Below, piece by piece: positions 52,319 through 60,906 of a DNA stretch of 64,000 nucleotides (positions within the stretch are counted from its first letter, which is position 1; the number at the start of each line of letters is the position of its first letter). Below the pieces are notes generated by a model, which was not told where the DNA came from, did no database searches, and saw only the letters and a list, made by a program, of their open reading frames with translations. Source of the DNA: AC-32 sp963717725 (lineage in GTDB: Bacteria > Actinomycetota > Thermoleophilia > Gaiellales > Gaiellaceae); contig CAVQWS010000025.1 of the NCBI GenBank assembly GCA_963717725.1, positions 186,001 through 250,000 on the forward strand, in the 5' to 3' direction. The translations under genes were made by a program, and so were the position numbers.

Positions 52319-52715
52319 CGCTGACGATCTCCGCGAGCACGCCGTGCACAGCGTCGGGATGGACAAACGCGACCTCGAGCCCGAAGAGCCCACGCCGCGG
52401 CGACTCGTCGATCAGCTCCGCGCCCTCGGCGGTCAGCTCGTCGATCGCGGCGCCCACGTCGTCGACCTCGTAGGCCACGTGGTGCATGCCGGGCCCGCGC
52501 TTGGCGAGGAACTTGCCGACCGGCGAGTCGTCGCCGAGCGCTGCCAGCAGCTCGACCCGGTCGGAGCCGATCCGCAGCGACGCCGCTTCGACGCCCTGGT
52601 CGGGCACCGTCTCGCGATGCTCGAGCCGTGCGCCGAAGAGCCGCTCGTAGGTCGAGAGCGCGCTGTCGAGGTCGTCGACGGCGACGCCGAGGTGGTGAAT
52701 CCCGCGCGGCTGCAC
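52311..52715 (-). CDS. mce: Methylmalonyl-CoA epimerase
   Basis: VOC-fold epimerase of 134 residues that converts (S)- and (R)-methylmalonyl-CoA. It begins GIHHLGVAVDDLDSALSTYERLFGARLEHRE, continues ELLAALGDDSPVGKFLAKRGPGMHHVAYEVDDVGAAIDEL and ends GLEVAFVHPDAVHGVLAEIV; the metal ligands (His near residue 7-8, His in GMHHVAY, Glu in LAEIV) are all present. GTG start. No mutase or carboxylase gene lies in the window. Confidence 0.92.
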   Translation of the reverse strand: MQPRGIHHLGVAVDDLDSALSTYERLFGARLEHRETVPDQGVEAASLRIGSDRVELLAALGDDSPVGKFLAKRGPGMHHVAYEVDDVGAAIDELTAEGAELIDESPRRGLFGLEVAFVHPDAVHGVLAEIVSGG

Positions 52716-52733
52716 GCGGGCGATGCTATCTGG

Positions 52734-54242
52734 TCAATCCGAGCCGACGACGCGGACGGTGCCCATGGTTTCCGACGAGCGCGACTCTGGCTCGACATCG
52801 CCGACCAGCTCGGCGAGCTCTTCCTTGTCGAGCGTCTCCTTCTCGAGCAGCGCGACGGCGATCCGGTCGAGCACGAGGCGATGCTTTTGCAGCAGGCGCA
52901 TCGCTTCGGCGTACGCGTCGTCGGTCAGCCGCGCCTGCTCCTGGTCGCGCAACCGCTTGGTCTCCTCGGAGAGCGCGTAGTTGTCGGCGCGCATCGTCCG
53001 CGAAGCGGTCGCGCCCGACATGCCGTACTCGAAGACCATCGCGCGCGCCACCTCGGTCGCCTTCTCGAGGTCGTTGGCAGCCCCGTTGGTGACGCGCCCA
53101 AAGACGATCTGCTCGGCCGCGCGGCCGGAGAGGTAGACCTTGAGCAAGTCGGCGAACTCCTCTGCCGTGTGCAAGTAGCGCTCCTCGCTCGGCAAGTTGA
53201 GCGTGTAGCCGAGCGCCTGGCCGCGCGAGACGATCGTCACCTTGTGCACGGGCAGCAGGTCGCCGGTCAGGTGCGACATGACCGCGTGCCCGGCCTCGTG
53301 GTAAGCGAGGATCCGGCGCTCCTTCTCGGTCATCACCTTGCGCTGCTGGAGACCGGCGACGACGCGTTCCATCGCGTCCTCGAAGTCGGACTGCCGGATC
53401 GCGGTCTGGTTCGAGCGGCCGGCGAAGATCGCCGCCTCGTTGGCGATGTTCTCCAGCTCTGCGCCGGTCAGGCCCGCGGTCTGGCGCGCGATCGAACGCA
53501 GGTCGACGTTGTCCGCGAGCGGCTTGCCGCGCACGTGGACAAAGAGGATCGCCTCACGGCCGGCGAGGTCGGGTGCGGCGACGAGCACCTGCCGGTCGAA
53601 GCGGCCCGGCCGCAGCAGCGCGGCGTCGAGGTCCTGGAGGCGGTTGGAGGCGCCCATGACGATCACCTGCTCGCGCGCCTCGAAGCCGTCGAGCTCGACC
53701 AGCAGCTGGTTCAGCGTCTGGTCCTGCTCGCGCGAGAAGCCGTGGCCGGTGCGCTGCGCGCCGACGGCGTCGAGCTCGTCGATGAAGACGATCGAGGGCG
53801 CATTCTTGCGGGCCTCTTCGAAGAGCTTGCGGATCCGCGCCGCGCCGAGGCCGGCGAACATCTCGACGAAGGCGGATGCGCTCTGCGCATAGAAGCGCGC
53901 GCCCGCCTCGCTGGCGATCGCCTTGGCGAGCAGTGTCTTGCCCGTCCCCGGCGGTCCGTAGAGCAGGATCCCCTTCGGCACGCGCGCGCCCAACCGGCCG
54001 AAGCGCTCCGGGTCGGTGAGGAAGTCGATCACCTCGCGTAGCTCGCCCTTCGCCTCGTCGAGGCCGGCGACGTCGTCCCAGGAGACGCGCGAGTTGGACG
54101 TGATCGTCTTCGCAGCGCTCACGCGAGGCATCACCTGCAGCGTGCGCCAGAGGATGTAGACCATCAGGACGAGCAGGACCGCGAAGAACAGCGGCAACCA
54201 GGCCGCGATCCCGTCGCGAATGAAAACGAGCACGTCGCCCAT
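52734..54242 (-). CDS. ftsH: FtsH-type AAA membrane protease with a single TM segment
   Basis: ATP-dependent zinc protease that extracts and degrades membrane and cytosolic proteins. One membrane segment (LPLFFAVLLVLMVYILW, about residues 16-32), then AAA domain: WDDVAGLDEAKGEL, Walker A GPPGTGKT (96-103), pore loop FVEMFAG (125-131), Walker B IVFIDELDAVG, second-region RPGRFDRQVL; then protease zinc site HEAGH (315-319) and Asp ligand in GAANDLEKAT. Length 502; standard FtsH has about 600-650 residues with two TM helices and a periplasmic domain, which is missing here. Promoter at 54255-54283; ribosome site GGGAAGGG. Confidence 0.93.
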   Translation of the reverse strand: MGDVLVFIRDGIAAWLPLFFAVLLVLMVYILWRTLQVMPRVSAAKTITSNSRVSWDDVAGLDEAKGELREVIDFLTDPERFGRLGARVPKGILLYGPPGTGKTLLAKAIASEAGARFYAQSASAFVEMFAGLGAARIRKLFEEARKNAPSIVFIDELDAVGAQRTGHGFSREQDQTLNQLLVELDGFEAREQVIVMGASNRLQDLDAALLRPGRFDRQVLVAAPDLAGREAILFVHVRGKPLADNVDLRSIARQTAGLTGAELENIANEAAIFAGRSNQTAIRQSDFEDAMERVVAGLQQRKVMTEKERRILAYHEAGHAVMSHLTGDLLPVHKVTIVSRGQALGYTLNLPSEERYLHTAEEFADLLKVYLSGRAAEQIVFGRVTNGAANDLEKATEVARAMVFEYGMSGATASRTMRADNYALSEETKRLRDQEQARLTDDAYAEAMRLLQKHRLVLDRIAVALLEKETLDKEELAELVGDVEPESRSSETMGTVRVVGSD

Positions 54243-54254
54243 ATCCCTTCCCTC

Positions 54255-54283
54255 GTTATCGCCGTCTTTCGGCCTCGCGTCAA
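54255..54283 (-). promoter_or_regulatory. Putative ftsH promoter
   Basis: Minus strand TTGACG (54278-54283), 17-base spacer, GATAAC (54255-54260), followed within 12 bases by the ftsH ATG. Good -35 and moderate -10. Confidence 0.55.
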
Positions 54284-54309
54284 CCGGCGGGCACCCGTGG
54301 AGACCGCAC

Positions 54310-54315
54310 TAGAAT
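54310..54315 (+). promoter_or_regulatory. Putative -10 box of a leaderless promoter
   Basis: TAGAAT seven bases before the GTG at 54323. The intervening TTGGAGCC contains only a weak GGAG too close to the start. Confidence 0.4.
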
Positions 54316-54322
54316 TGGAGCC

Positions 54323-55357
54323 GTGCTGCCGGTGCCCGCCCATTTCGACCCGGCGACCGTGGGCGAGGTCTGGCGGGTGCAGTACGAGGAGCTCGCGCGC
54401 GATGCCGAAGAATGGGCGCAGGAGCACGAGGTCGAGCCGGCGGTCGAGGACGCCTTTCGGATCTGCCTCGTCGCGGTCGACGTCCAGAACACGTTCTGCA
54501 TCCCGGCCTTCGAGCTCTTCGTGGGCGGCCGCTCCGGGACGGGGGCCGTGGACGACAACCGCCGTCTCTGCGAGTTCATCTACCGCAACCTCGACGCGAT
54601 CACGAAGATCGTCCCCACCCTGGACACGCACCAGGCGATGCAGGTGTTCCACGCCATCTGGCTCGTGGACGCCGACGGTGAGCATCCGCCGCCGTACACG
54701 CTCGTTTCTGCCGACGACGTCGAGTCGGAGCGCTGGCGCGTCGACGAGGTCGTGGCTCGCAGCCTCGGGCTCGACCCGGAATACGCGCAGCGCCATCTCC
54801 TGCACTACACGCGAGCACTCGAGTCCTCCGGGAAGTACAAGCTCACGATCTGGCCCTACCACGCGATGCTGGGCGGGATCGGCCACGCGCTCGTGCCCGC
54901 GGTCGAGGAGGCGATCTTCTTCCACTCCGTGGGGCGGCGCTCGCAGCCCGACTTCCAGCAGAAGGGGCATTCACCGCTCACCGAGCATTACTCGGTGTTC
55001 GGGCCGGAGGTGACGCGAGGGCCAGACGGCGAACTGCTCGGAGCGCCCAACACGCCGCTGCTCGAGGAGCTCTTGAATTTCGACGCCGTGTTGATCGCGG
55101 GCCAGGCGAAGAGCCACTGCGTCGCCTGGACGATCGCCGACCTACTCTCCTCCTACCTCCGCGACGAGCGCAGGCTGGCAGAGAAGGTCTACCTGCTCGA
55201 GGACTGCACGTCCCCCGTCGTGGTGCCGGGCGAGGTCGACTACACCGAGGAGGCGGACGCTGCGTTCGAACGCTTCGCGGCCGCCGGCATGCACGTCGTG
55301 CGCTCGACCGACCCGATCGAGGACTGGCCGGGACTGGCCGCCTCGGCCCGCGTCTGA
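54323..55357 (+). CDS. Isochorismatase/nicotinamidase-fold amidohydrolase
   Basis: A 344-residue cysteine hydrolase of the isochorismatase-like fold, longer than bacterial PncA (about 210). The catalytic Asp is in CLVAVDVQNTFCIP, the metal/Lys region near TLDTHQAMQVFHAIWL, and the nucleophile Cys in IAGQAKSHCVAWTIADLL followed by VYLLEDCTSPVVV. The extra N-terminal 50 residues and the middle insertion (YTLVSADDVESERW, TIWPYHAMLGGIGHALVP) are typical of a cysteine-hydrolase subgroup seen in actinobacteria. A nicotinamidase role is suggested, not proven, by the convergent nicotinate phosphoribosyltransferase three bases away. Confidence 0.82.
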   Translation: MLPVPAHFDPATVGEVWRVQYEELARDAEEWAQEHEVEPAVEDAFRICLVAVDVQNTFCIPAFELFVGGRSGTGAVDDNRRLCEFIYRNLDAITKIVPTLDTHQAMQVFHAIWLVDADGEHPPPYTLVSADDVESERWRVDEVVARSLGLDPEYAQRHLLHYTRALESSGKYKLTIWPYHAMLGGIGHALVPAVEEAIFFHSVGRRSQPDFQQKGHSPLTEHYSVFGPEVTRGPDGELLGAPNTPLLEELLNFDAVLIAGQAKSHCVAWTIADLLSSYLRDERRLAEKVYLLEDCTSPVVVPGEVDYTEEADAAFERFAAAGMHVVRSTDPIEDWPGLAASARV

Positions 55358-55360
55358 GCC

Positions 55361-56443
55361 CTACTCGACGAGCTCGAGCCGCGGGTTGTCGCGGAAGCGG
55401 CGGCCGACCTTTGCCGACGGCCGGCCGTCCGTCATCACGATGTCACCGGTGAAGTCGTTCTCGCCGCGGATCAGCGCCGAGCCGACGCCGTAGGAGTCGA
55501 CCGGCACTCCGCGCTCCTCGAACGCGCGGATCCGTGCCACGTCGAAGCCGCCCGAGACGACGATTTTGACGCGCTCGAAGCCGTCGCGGTCGAGCGCGTC
55601 GCGCACGTTGCGCACGAGCTGCTCGTTCACCCCCCGCGGGTCGAAGTCGCCCATCTCGCTCCAGAGCGAGCGGTCGACGAGCTGACCGGACGTGTCGAGC
55701 CGCACACCCCAGAGCCGCGGGCCGAGCGCGCGCGCCACCTCGAGCGCTGTCTGCACCGAGTCGTTCTCGAAGTCGACGAGCACGGTCACATGCATCTCGG
55801 GGTCGACGTTCTCGACGAACTTGGTCGCCGCGAGCACGGTGTTGCCACCGTAGGCCGCGATCAGGGCATGCGGCAGGGTCCCGATCCCGCGCCCGCCCCA
55901 CCAGGAGGCCTGCGCCTCGGAGGTGACGCCGATCTCGGCGCCGACCACTTGGCCCCCGACGAAGGCCGCGTAGCCGTCGCCGGTTTGGATGCGGTGGTGG
56001 TCGTGCCGGGCCGGCATGAAGATGATCGGCTTGCGGTTGGCGGCCTCGAGCACATGCACGACGTTGCTGGTGATCAGCGTCCGTCGCGCCAGCACGCCGA
56101 GGTAGACCGTCTCGAGGTGCGCGAAGCCGGTGTAGTCGCCCTCGATCCGCAGCACCGGCTCGAACGGCTCGATCTGGTCGCCGTCGTAGAGCGCGTGGAC
56201 GGTCAGGTCGTCCCAGTCGTCGGCGCAGAGCTTCAGCACGGCGATCGCCTCGTCGATCCCGCCGAGGTAGGAGTCGTGCTTCTGGAACACCTGCATCACG
56301 ACCCGTGGGTGGCGGTCGTCGCGGATCAGCACGTCGCGCGTGTGGTTGAAGTACGCGTCGGTGTAGTAGCCCTCCCGCATCTTCTCGACGGGGAGCTCGA
56401 AGATCTCGGCCGGAAGTCTCTTAGTGCGAGTCCGCTGCTGCAT
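55361..56443 (-). CDS. pncB: Nicotinate phosphoribosyltransferase
   Basis: Makes nicotinate mononucleotide in NAD salvage. About 360 residues of the short (archaeal-like) type. Family blocks: DAYFNHTRDVL, FEPVLRIEGDYTGFAHLETVYLGVLARRT, FMPARHDHHRIQTGDGYAAF (catalytic His region), TLPHALIAAYGGNT, VLVDFENDS, GVRLDTSGQL, KIVVSGGFDVARIRAF and PVDSYGVGSALI (phosphate binding). ATG at 56443 gives MQQRTRTKRLPAEIFELPVE; the frame is open upstream but shows no family sequence there. The start overlaps the end of the DUF1385 gene by 23 bases. Confidence 0.92.
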   Translation of the reverse strand: MQQRTRTKRLPAEIFELPVEKMREGYYTDAYFNHTRDVLIRDDRHPRVVMQVFQKHDSYLGGIDEAIAVLKLCADDWDDLTVHALYDGDQIEPFEPVLRIEGDYTGFAHLETVYLGVLARRTLITSNVVHVLEAANRKPIIFMPARHDHHRIQTGDGYAAFVGGQVVGAEIGVTSEAQASWWGGRGIGTLPHALIAAYGGNTVLAATKFVENVDPEMHVTVLVDFENDSVQTALEVARALGPRLWGVRLDTSGQLVDRSLWSEMGDFDPRGVNEQLVRNVRDALDRDGFERVKIVVSGGFDVARIRAFEERGVPVDSYGVGSALIRGENDFTGDIVMTDGRPSAKVGRRFRDNPRLELVE

Positions 56444-57209
56444 GCTCGAGCTCCAGGCAGGCCGCCAGCGCCGCCTCGGCGACCTCGAGCTGCTCAGGGC
56501 TCGGCTCGGCGGTGGCAAACCGGTGCTGCAGCTCGTGGCCGGGCCACGCGAGCGCGCGTGAGAGCGCGTTGTCAGGGTTGCGCGTCATCCACCCGAAGAG
56601 CTCGGTGGACGCGGCGACCGCGCCGAGCTGAGCCGCCGCGCGGGCGGGGCCGCGCAGGTGCGCCGGCGCCCTCGCGGCGAGCGTCGCCCCGACCGCCGAG
56701 CTCGCGAGCAGCGGGCCGAGCAGGTGCGAGCCGCAGCGCTCGTGCTCGCGTGCGCGCTGCTCGCCGTGCTCGTAGCTGCCGATCGAGATGTGCTCGGCGC
56801 CGTGGTAGGCCGCCAGCTCGGAGCCCCGGAGCGCGAGCGCCGCCGGCAGCAGCGAGAGCACCCCGCCGACAAGCTCGCCCGCAAGCGGGCTCAGGCGCGG
56901 TGAGCCTTTGATCGCCTTGACCGCGAGCGCGGTCCCGAACATGGTCGCGAGCACCTGCGGGCGCTGAAACGGCAGCTTGGCCTCGGGCAGCCGCCGATAG
57001 ACCTGGGGCAGGAGCGCGAAGACCTCGGCGAGCCGCGCCGGGCCGCGCAGGATCGGATTCTCGACCTCGGCCGCGCGCAGGCGCTTGTACTCCGCGGCGA
57101 CCTTCAGTTCGCCGTCATCGGTGCGCACCGCGCACGCCCAGGCGTGCGGACCGTGGACGAGCACGCCGTTCACGAGCGCCATTCCTCCGAGGCGAACCTT
57201 CTCAGCCAT
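56421..57209 (-). CDS. DUF1385 family membrane protein (YqhQ-like)
   Basis: A 262-residue protein with N-terminus KVRLGGMALVNGVLVHGPHAWACAVR, the diagnostic AYHGAEHISIGSYEHGEQ motif (His/Glu metal-type) and HERCGSHLLGPLLASSAVGAT. Two or three hydrophobic stretches flank these (VGGVLSLLPAALALRG; LLGPLLASSAVGATLAA). The C-terminus has PGHELQHRFATAEPSPEQLEVAEAALAACL, also family-typical. Function of DUF1385 is unknown. ATG at 57209, 12 bases after the M20 peptidase stop. Confidence 0.85.
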   Translation of the reverse strand: MAEKVRLGGMALVNGVLVHGPHAWACAVRTDDGELKVAAEYKRLRAAEVENPILRGPARLAEVFALLPQVYRRLPEAKLPFQRPQVLATMFGTALAVKAIKGSPRLSPLAGELVGGVLSLLPAALALRGSELAAYHGAEHISIGSYEHGEQRAREHERCGSHLLGPLLASSAVGATLAARAPAHLRGPARAAAQLGAVAASTELFGWMTRNPDNALSRALAWPGHELQHRFATAEPSPEQLEVAEAALAACLELEHAAADSH

Positions 57210-57220
57210 CAGCCAGAAGC

Positions 57221-58516
57221 CTAGCCACCACCGGTCACCTCGACGGCGACGTGCCGGAAGCAGTCGACGGCGAGCTCGAGGTCGTCGAGCTCGATCCGCT
57301 CGTCCGCCGAATGGATCAGCCGCGCGGCCAGCTGCGGGTCCATCGCCTTCGTCGGGAAGAAGCCGTACGCGACGGTGCCGAAAGCATCGCGCAGCCAGTG
57401 GCTGTCGGTGAAGCCGGCAACGCAGACGGGCAGCACGGTCGCCTCGGGTTCGACGCCGGCGACGAAGCTCTCGACCGCCGACCAGAGCGGCGTCTCGAGC
57501 TCGGAGCGCGTGCCCCCGCGCCCGTCGAGCCATTCGAAGTCGTACTCGCCCTCGCCGAGCACATGCTTGAGGACGGGCTCGACCTCGTCCTGTGTCTGCC
57601 CGGGCAGCAGGCGGCAGTCGACCACCACCTCGCAGAGATACGGGATCACGTTGCGCGTGTCCGAGGCGGAGATCATCGTCGGCGAGAGCGTCAACGAGAG
57701 CAGCGGCTCGAGCAGCTCGGCCGCGGCCGGGTCGGTCGCGCGCACTAGCTCGAGCCCCTCGGCCGGCTCCAGCTCCCGGCCGGCGACGGCCTTGATCATC
57801 GCGGTCGTCTCCGGCCCGAGCCGTAGCTCCGGGCGGTAGGCGGCGAGCCGCTCGATCAGCGGCGCGGCCTTGACGAGCGCGTTGTCGGCGATCCCCGGAA
57901 CCGATGCGTGCCCGGCGCGCCCGTGCACCAGCAGCCGGAAGGGCGAGCTCATCTTCTCGGCGCTCGAGCAGAGATAGAAGGTCCGGCCGAAGAGCTCCAT
58001 CCGCTCGCCCGCGCCCTCGTTCAGCGCGTAGTCGGTGCGGACCGCGTCCGGGTGGTGCTCACAGAGCCACGCCAGCCCGTGGGCCTCGCCGACCTCCTCG
58101 TCCGCGCAGGCGGCGAAGACGAGGTCGCCCGCCGGCTCGAAGCCCTCGCGGGCGAGCGAGGCGATCGCGACCGCCTCGGCGGCGACCTGGCCCTTCATGT
58201 CGAGCGCGCCACGGCCCCAGAGCTCGCTGCCGCGCACCTCGCCCGACCAGGGGTCGACCTCCCACTCCGAGGCATCGGCGCCGACGGTGTCGGTGTGCGA
58301 GAGGAGCAGCAGGCTCTTGCCGTCGCCGCGGCCGGGCAGCCGGGCGACGAGGTTCGCCCGCTCGGGCGTCCTCGCGTAGAGCTTGCTCTCGACGCCGTGG
58401 CCGGCGAGGTAGTCGCGCAGGAGCTCGGCGGCCTGCGACTCGTTGCCGGGCGGGTTGACGGTGTCGAGGCGGACCAGCTCCTGCAGAAGCTGCGTGACCT
58501 CGTCGCGGAGCGTCAC
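57221..58516 (-). CDS. M20 family metallopeptidase/deacylase
   Basis: Two-zinc hydrolase of 431 residues from the ArgE/DapE/CPG2 group. LVRLDTVNPPGNE, the first metal site LLLLSHTDTVGADASEW (SHTD), GRGALDMKGQVAAEA (second ligand Asp), ACADEEVGEAHG (catalytic Glu-Glu) and SFRLLVHGRAGHASVPG dimerisation domain are all visible; the late His ligand is in ARLIHSADERIEL. Start at GTG 58516, which overlaps the kynA stop (GTGA). Substrate is not determinable. It lies in a run with kynA and pncB. Confidence 0.9.
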   Translation of the reverse strand: MTLRDEVTQLLQELVRLDTVNPPGNESQAAELLRDYLAGHGVESKLYARTPERANLVARLPGRGDGKSLLLLSHTDTVGADASEWEVDPWSGEVRGSELWGRGALDMKGQVAAEAVAIASLAREGFEPAGDLVFAACADEEVGEAHGLAWLCEHHPDAVRTDYALNEGAGERMELFGRTFYLCSSAEKMSSPFRLLVHGRAGHASVPGIADNALVKAAPLIERLAAYRPELRLGPETTAMIKAVAGRELEPAEGLELVRATDPAAAELLEPLLSLTLSPTMISASDTRNVIPYLCEVVVDCRLLPGQTQDEVEPVLKHVLGEGEYDFEWLDGRGGTRSELETPLWSAVESFVAGVEPEATVLPVCVAGFTDSHWLRDAFGTVAYGFFPTKAMDPQLAARLIHSADERIELDDLELAVDCFRHVAVEVTGGG

Positions 58517-59220
58517 TCTTCCTCGTTCGCCAGCTCGGTCAGACGGTTTCGCGCCTGCCAGAGCTCGGGGTAGAAGCGCTGCTTGATCAGGCTTCCGAGC
58601 AGCTCGACCGGCGTACCCTGCGTGCCGACGACGCTGTCGCCGATGATCCGCGCAACCACGAGGTAGTGGCGCATCCGCCACATCGTGATCCGCTCGTCCC
58701 AGCCGAGCAGCAGCTCGGCCAGCTGGTACAGATCCTCGTACTCGCGCCCGCGACGGTAGAGCTCGACGACGTTCAGGCCGGCCTCGCTCAGGCGCGCGTG
58801 GAACGCCTGGCCGAGCGGTGGCGTCACGCGCCGGATCTCACGGAAGCCCGGCGAGTCGAAGCCGCTCCCGTGGCCGAGCTCCTGGCGGACAGCCTGGTAC
58901 TCCCAGGGCGACATCTGCTCGAGCATCTCGAGCTGGCCGACGACGTAATCGAGACACAGGTGCGCGCGGCGCAGGAGCCGCTCGGCCGGGGCGAGCTCAC
59001 CGTGGTCGATCAGGCGCGTCGCCTCCTCGACCTCCGTCCAGGCCAGCTTCAGCCACAGCTCCGACGCCTGGTGCACGGTCTGGAAGAGCAGCTCGTCCCG
59101 GTGAGCCTGCTCCTCGGGCCTGCGCTGGAGCGAGAGCAGCTCGTCCGTGCGCAGGTAGCGCTCGTAGTCGCTCGCGCCCTCGCCGGCGAGGATCGGCTTG
59201 GTGTAGTCCTCGACGCTCAC
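58513..59220 (-). CDS. kynA: Tryptophan 2,3-dioxygenase
   Basis: Haem enzyme that opens tryptophan to N-formylkynurenine. Diagnostic sequence: YLRTDELLSLQ, the haem-pocket FQTVHQASELWLKLAWTE, LLRRAHLCLDYVVGQLEMLEQMSPWEYQAVRQELGHGSGFDSPGFREI and MWRMRHYLVVARIIGDSVVGTQGTP, where His of RMRH is the haem-ligand region. At 235 residues it is shorter than most (280-400), which is common for compact bacterial forms. GTG start overlaps the upstream VOC gene. No kynureninase or formamidase is found in the window. Confidence 0.92.
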   Translation of the reverse strand: MSVEDYTKPILAGEGASDYERYLRTDELLSLQRRPEEQAHRDELLFQTVHQASELWLKLAWTEVEEATRLIDHGELAPAERLLRRAHLCLDYVVGQLEMLEQMSPWEYQAVRQELGHGSGFDSPGFREIRRVTPPLGQAFHARLSEAGLNVVELYRRGREYEDLYQLAELLLGWDERITMWRMRHYLVVARIIGDSVVGTQGTPVELLGSLIKQRFYPELWQARNRLTELANEEE

Positions 59221-59600
59221 GAGGCCGGCGGTTGGAAGAGGTAGAGCTCGTAGCCATCCGGGTCGGTGATCCGCGCCGCGGCGCCCCAGTCTTCGCGCAT
59301 CGTCTCCTCCACCTCGACCCCGGCCGTATGCAGGCGCTCCGTGGCGGCATCGAGGTCCGCGACCTCGAGATTCACGTGGACCGAGCCCGCCGACAGCGGA
59401 CCGATCCCCTCGTGGGCCAGATGGAGGGCGAAGCGCGTCTCGCCGAGCGACGCCTCCTGCCAGTCCTCGTCGCCCTCGAGCGGGATGCCAAGGAGGTCGC
59501 GATAGAAGCCGAGCGAGCGTTCCATCTCCGAGACGTAGAGATAGACGACGTTCAGGCGGCGGACCAGCGGCTCGGTGGTCGTCCCCACGGCGCGGAGCAT
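59217..59600 (-). CDS. VOC family (glyoxalase-like) protein
   Basis: A 127-residue single VOC fold: RLNVVYLYVSEMERSLGFYRDLLGIPLEGDEDWQEASLGETRFALHL in the first half and SVHVNLEVADLDAATERLHTAGVEVEE with ITDPDGYELYLFQPP in the second, the usual betaalphabetabetabeta pairs. Metal residues His (HL) and Glu (YELYLF) are present. ATG at 59600 or GTG at 59588. Divergent from rarA with nine bases between starts. Substrate unknown. Confidence 0.82.
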   Translation of the reverse strand: MLRAVGTTTEPLVRRLNVVYLYVSEMERSLGFYRDLLGIPLEGDEDWQEASLGETRFALHLAHEGIGPLSAGSVHVNLEVADLDAATERLHTAGVEVEETMREDWGAAARITDPDGYELYLFQPPAS

Positions 59601-59609
59601 ACTTCCCGC

Positions 59610-60873
59610 ATGAGCGACCTTTTCGCGGACGCGGCGCGGGAGCGGATGCAGGAAGTCGCGCCGCTGGCGCTGCGGCTGCGGCCGCGCTCGCTCGACGAGT
59701 TCGTCGGGCAGGAGCAGGTGCTCGGCGAGCGCTCGGCGCTGCGGCTCGCGATCGCGGAGGACCGGGTCGGCTCGGCGATCCTCTACGGGCCGCCGGGGAC
59801 CGGCAAGACGACGCTCGCACGCATCGTCGCAGAGACGACGGGTGCCGCCTTCGAGGAGCTGTCTGCGGTCTCGGCCACCGTGAAGGACGTGCGCGAGGTA
59901 CTCGCGCGGGCGCGCGAACGGCTCGGCGGGTCGGGCCAGCGGACGATCCTCTTCCTCGACGAGATCCACCGCTTCAACAAGGCCCAGCAGGACGCGCTCC
60001 TGCCTGCGGTCGAGGAGGGGCTCGTGACGCTGATCGGGGCGACGACCGAGAACCCGTACTTCGAGGTCAACTCGGCCCTGCTCTCGCGCGTTCAGATCTA
60101 CGAGCTGCAGCCGCTCGGCGAGGAGGAGCTGCGCACGATCGTCACGCGCGGCACCGAAGCACTGGAGGCCGAGGTGCCGGCCGAGGTCGTCGCGCTCGTG
60201 GCGCGGCGGGCCGGCGGCGACGCGCGCAACGCGCTGAACATCCTCGAGCTGGCGGCGCAGACCGCCCGTGCCGAAGGCACCGCAGTGAACGAGCAGCACG
60301 TCGAGGACGCTGCGCGCAAGCGCCCGCTCGTCTACGACAAGGGCGGCGACGCCCACTACGACTTCGTCTCGGCGTTCATCAAGTCGATGCGCGGCTCCGA
60401 CCCCGACGCGGCCGTCTACTACCTGGCCGCGATGCTCGAGGGCGGCGAGGACGCGCGCTTCATCGCCCGCCGAATGGTCGTGCTCGCCTCCGAGGACATC
60501 GGCAACGCCGACCCACGCGCGCTGCTGGTCGCCGTCGCCGCGGCGCAGGCGGTCGAGCACGTCGGTCTCCCGGAGGCCCGCCTGAACCTGGCGCAAGCCG
60601 CGATCTACCTCGCCCGCGCGCCGAAGTCGAACGCGTCGTACGTCGCGCTCAAGGAGGCGACCGCCGACGTGCGCGAGCTCGGCCAGACGCGACCGCCCGA
60701 CGCGCTCCGCGACACGCAGCTACCGCGGCGCGAGGAAGCTCGGCCGCGGCGAGGGCTACGTCTACCCGCACGACGACCCGCGCGGCTTCGAGGCCGAGCA
60801 TCTCCCGGAGCCGCTGCGCGGTAAGACCTACTACCGCCCGAGCGGCTCCGGCGAGGAGGACGAACGCAACTGA
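59610..60873 (+). CDS. rarA: Replication-associated recombination protein RarA (MgsA), frameshift near the C-terminus
   Basis: AAA+ clamp-loader-like ATPase that acts at stalled forks. LALRLRPRSLDEFVGQEQVLGE, Walker A LYGPPGTGKTTLARIVA, Walker B ILFLDEIHRFNKAQQDALLP, sensor GATTENPYFEVNSALLSR and DFVSAFIKSMRGSDPDAAVYYLAAMLEGGEDARFIARR are diagnostic. The direct frame ends at 60824 in nonsense. One surplus base at about 60717-60720 shifts it: the correct tail, SYRGARKLGRGEGYVYPHDD then FEAEHLPEPLRGKTYYRPSG, continues in the other frame to 60873. Since rarA is widely conserved, this looks like a sequence error or a very recent mutation. Confidence 0.92.
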
Positions 60874-60906
60874 GCGAGAGCTTGACTACGATTAGGTCCC
60901 GGGGTC

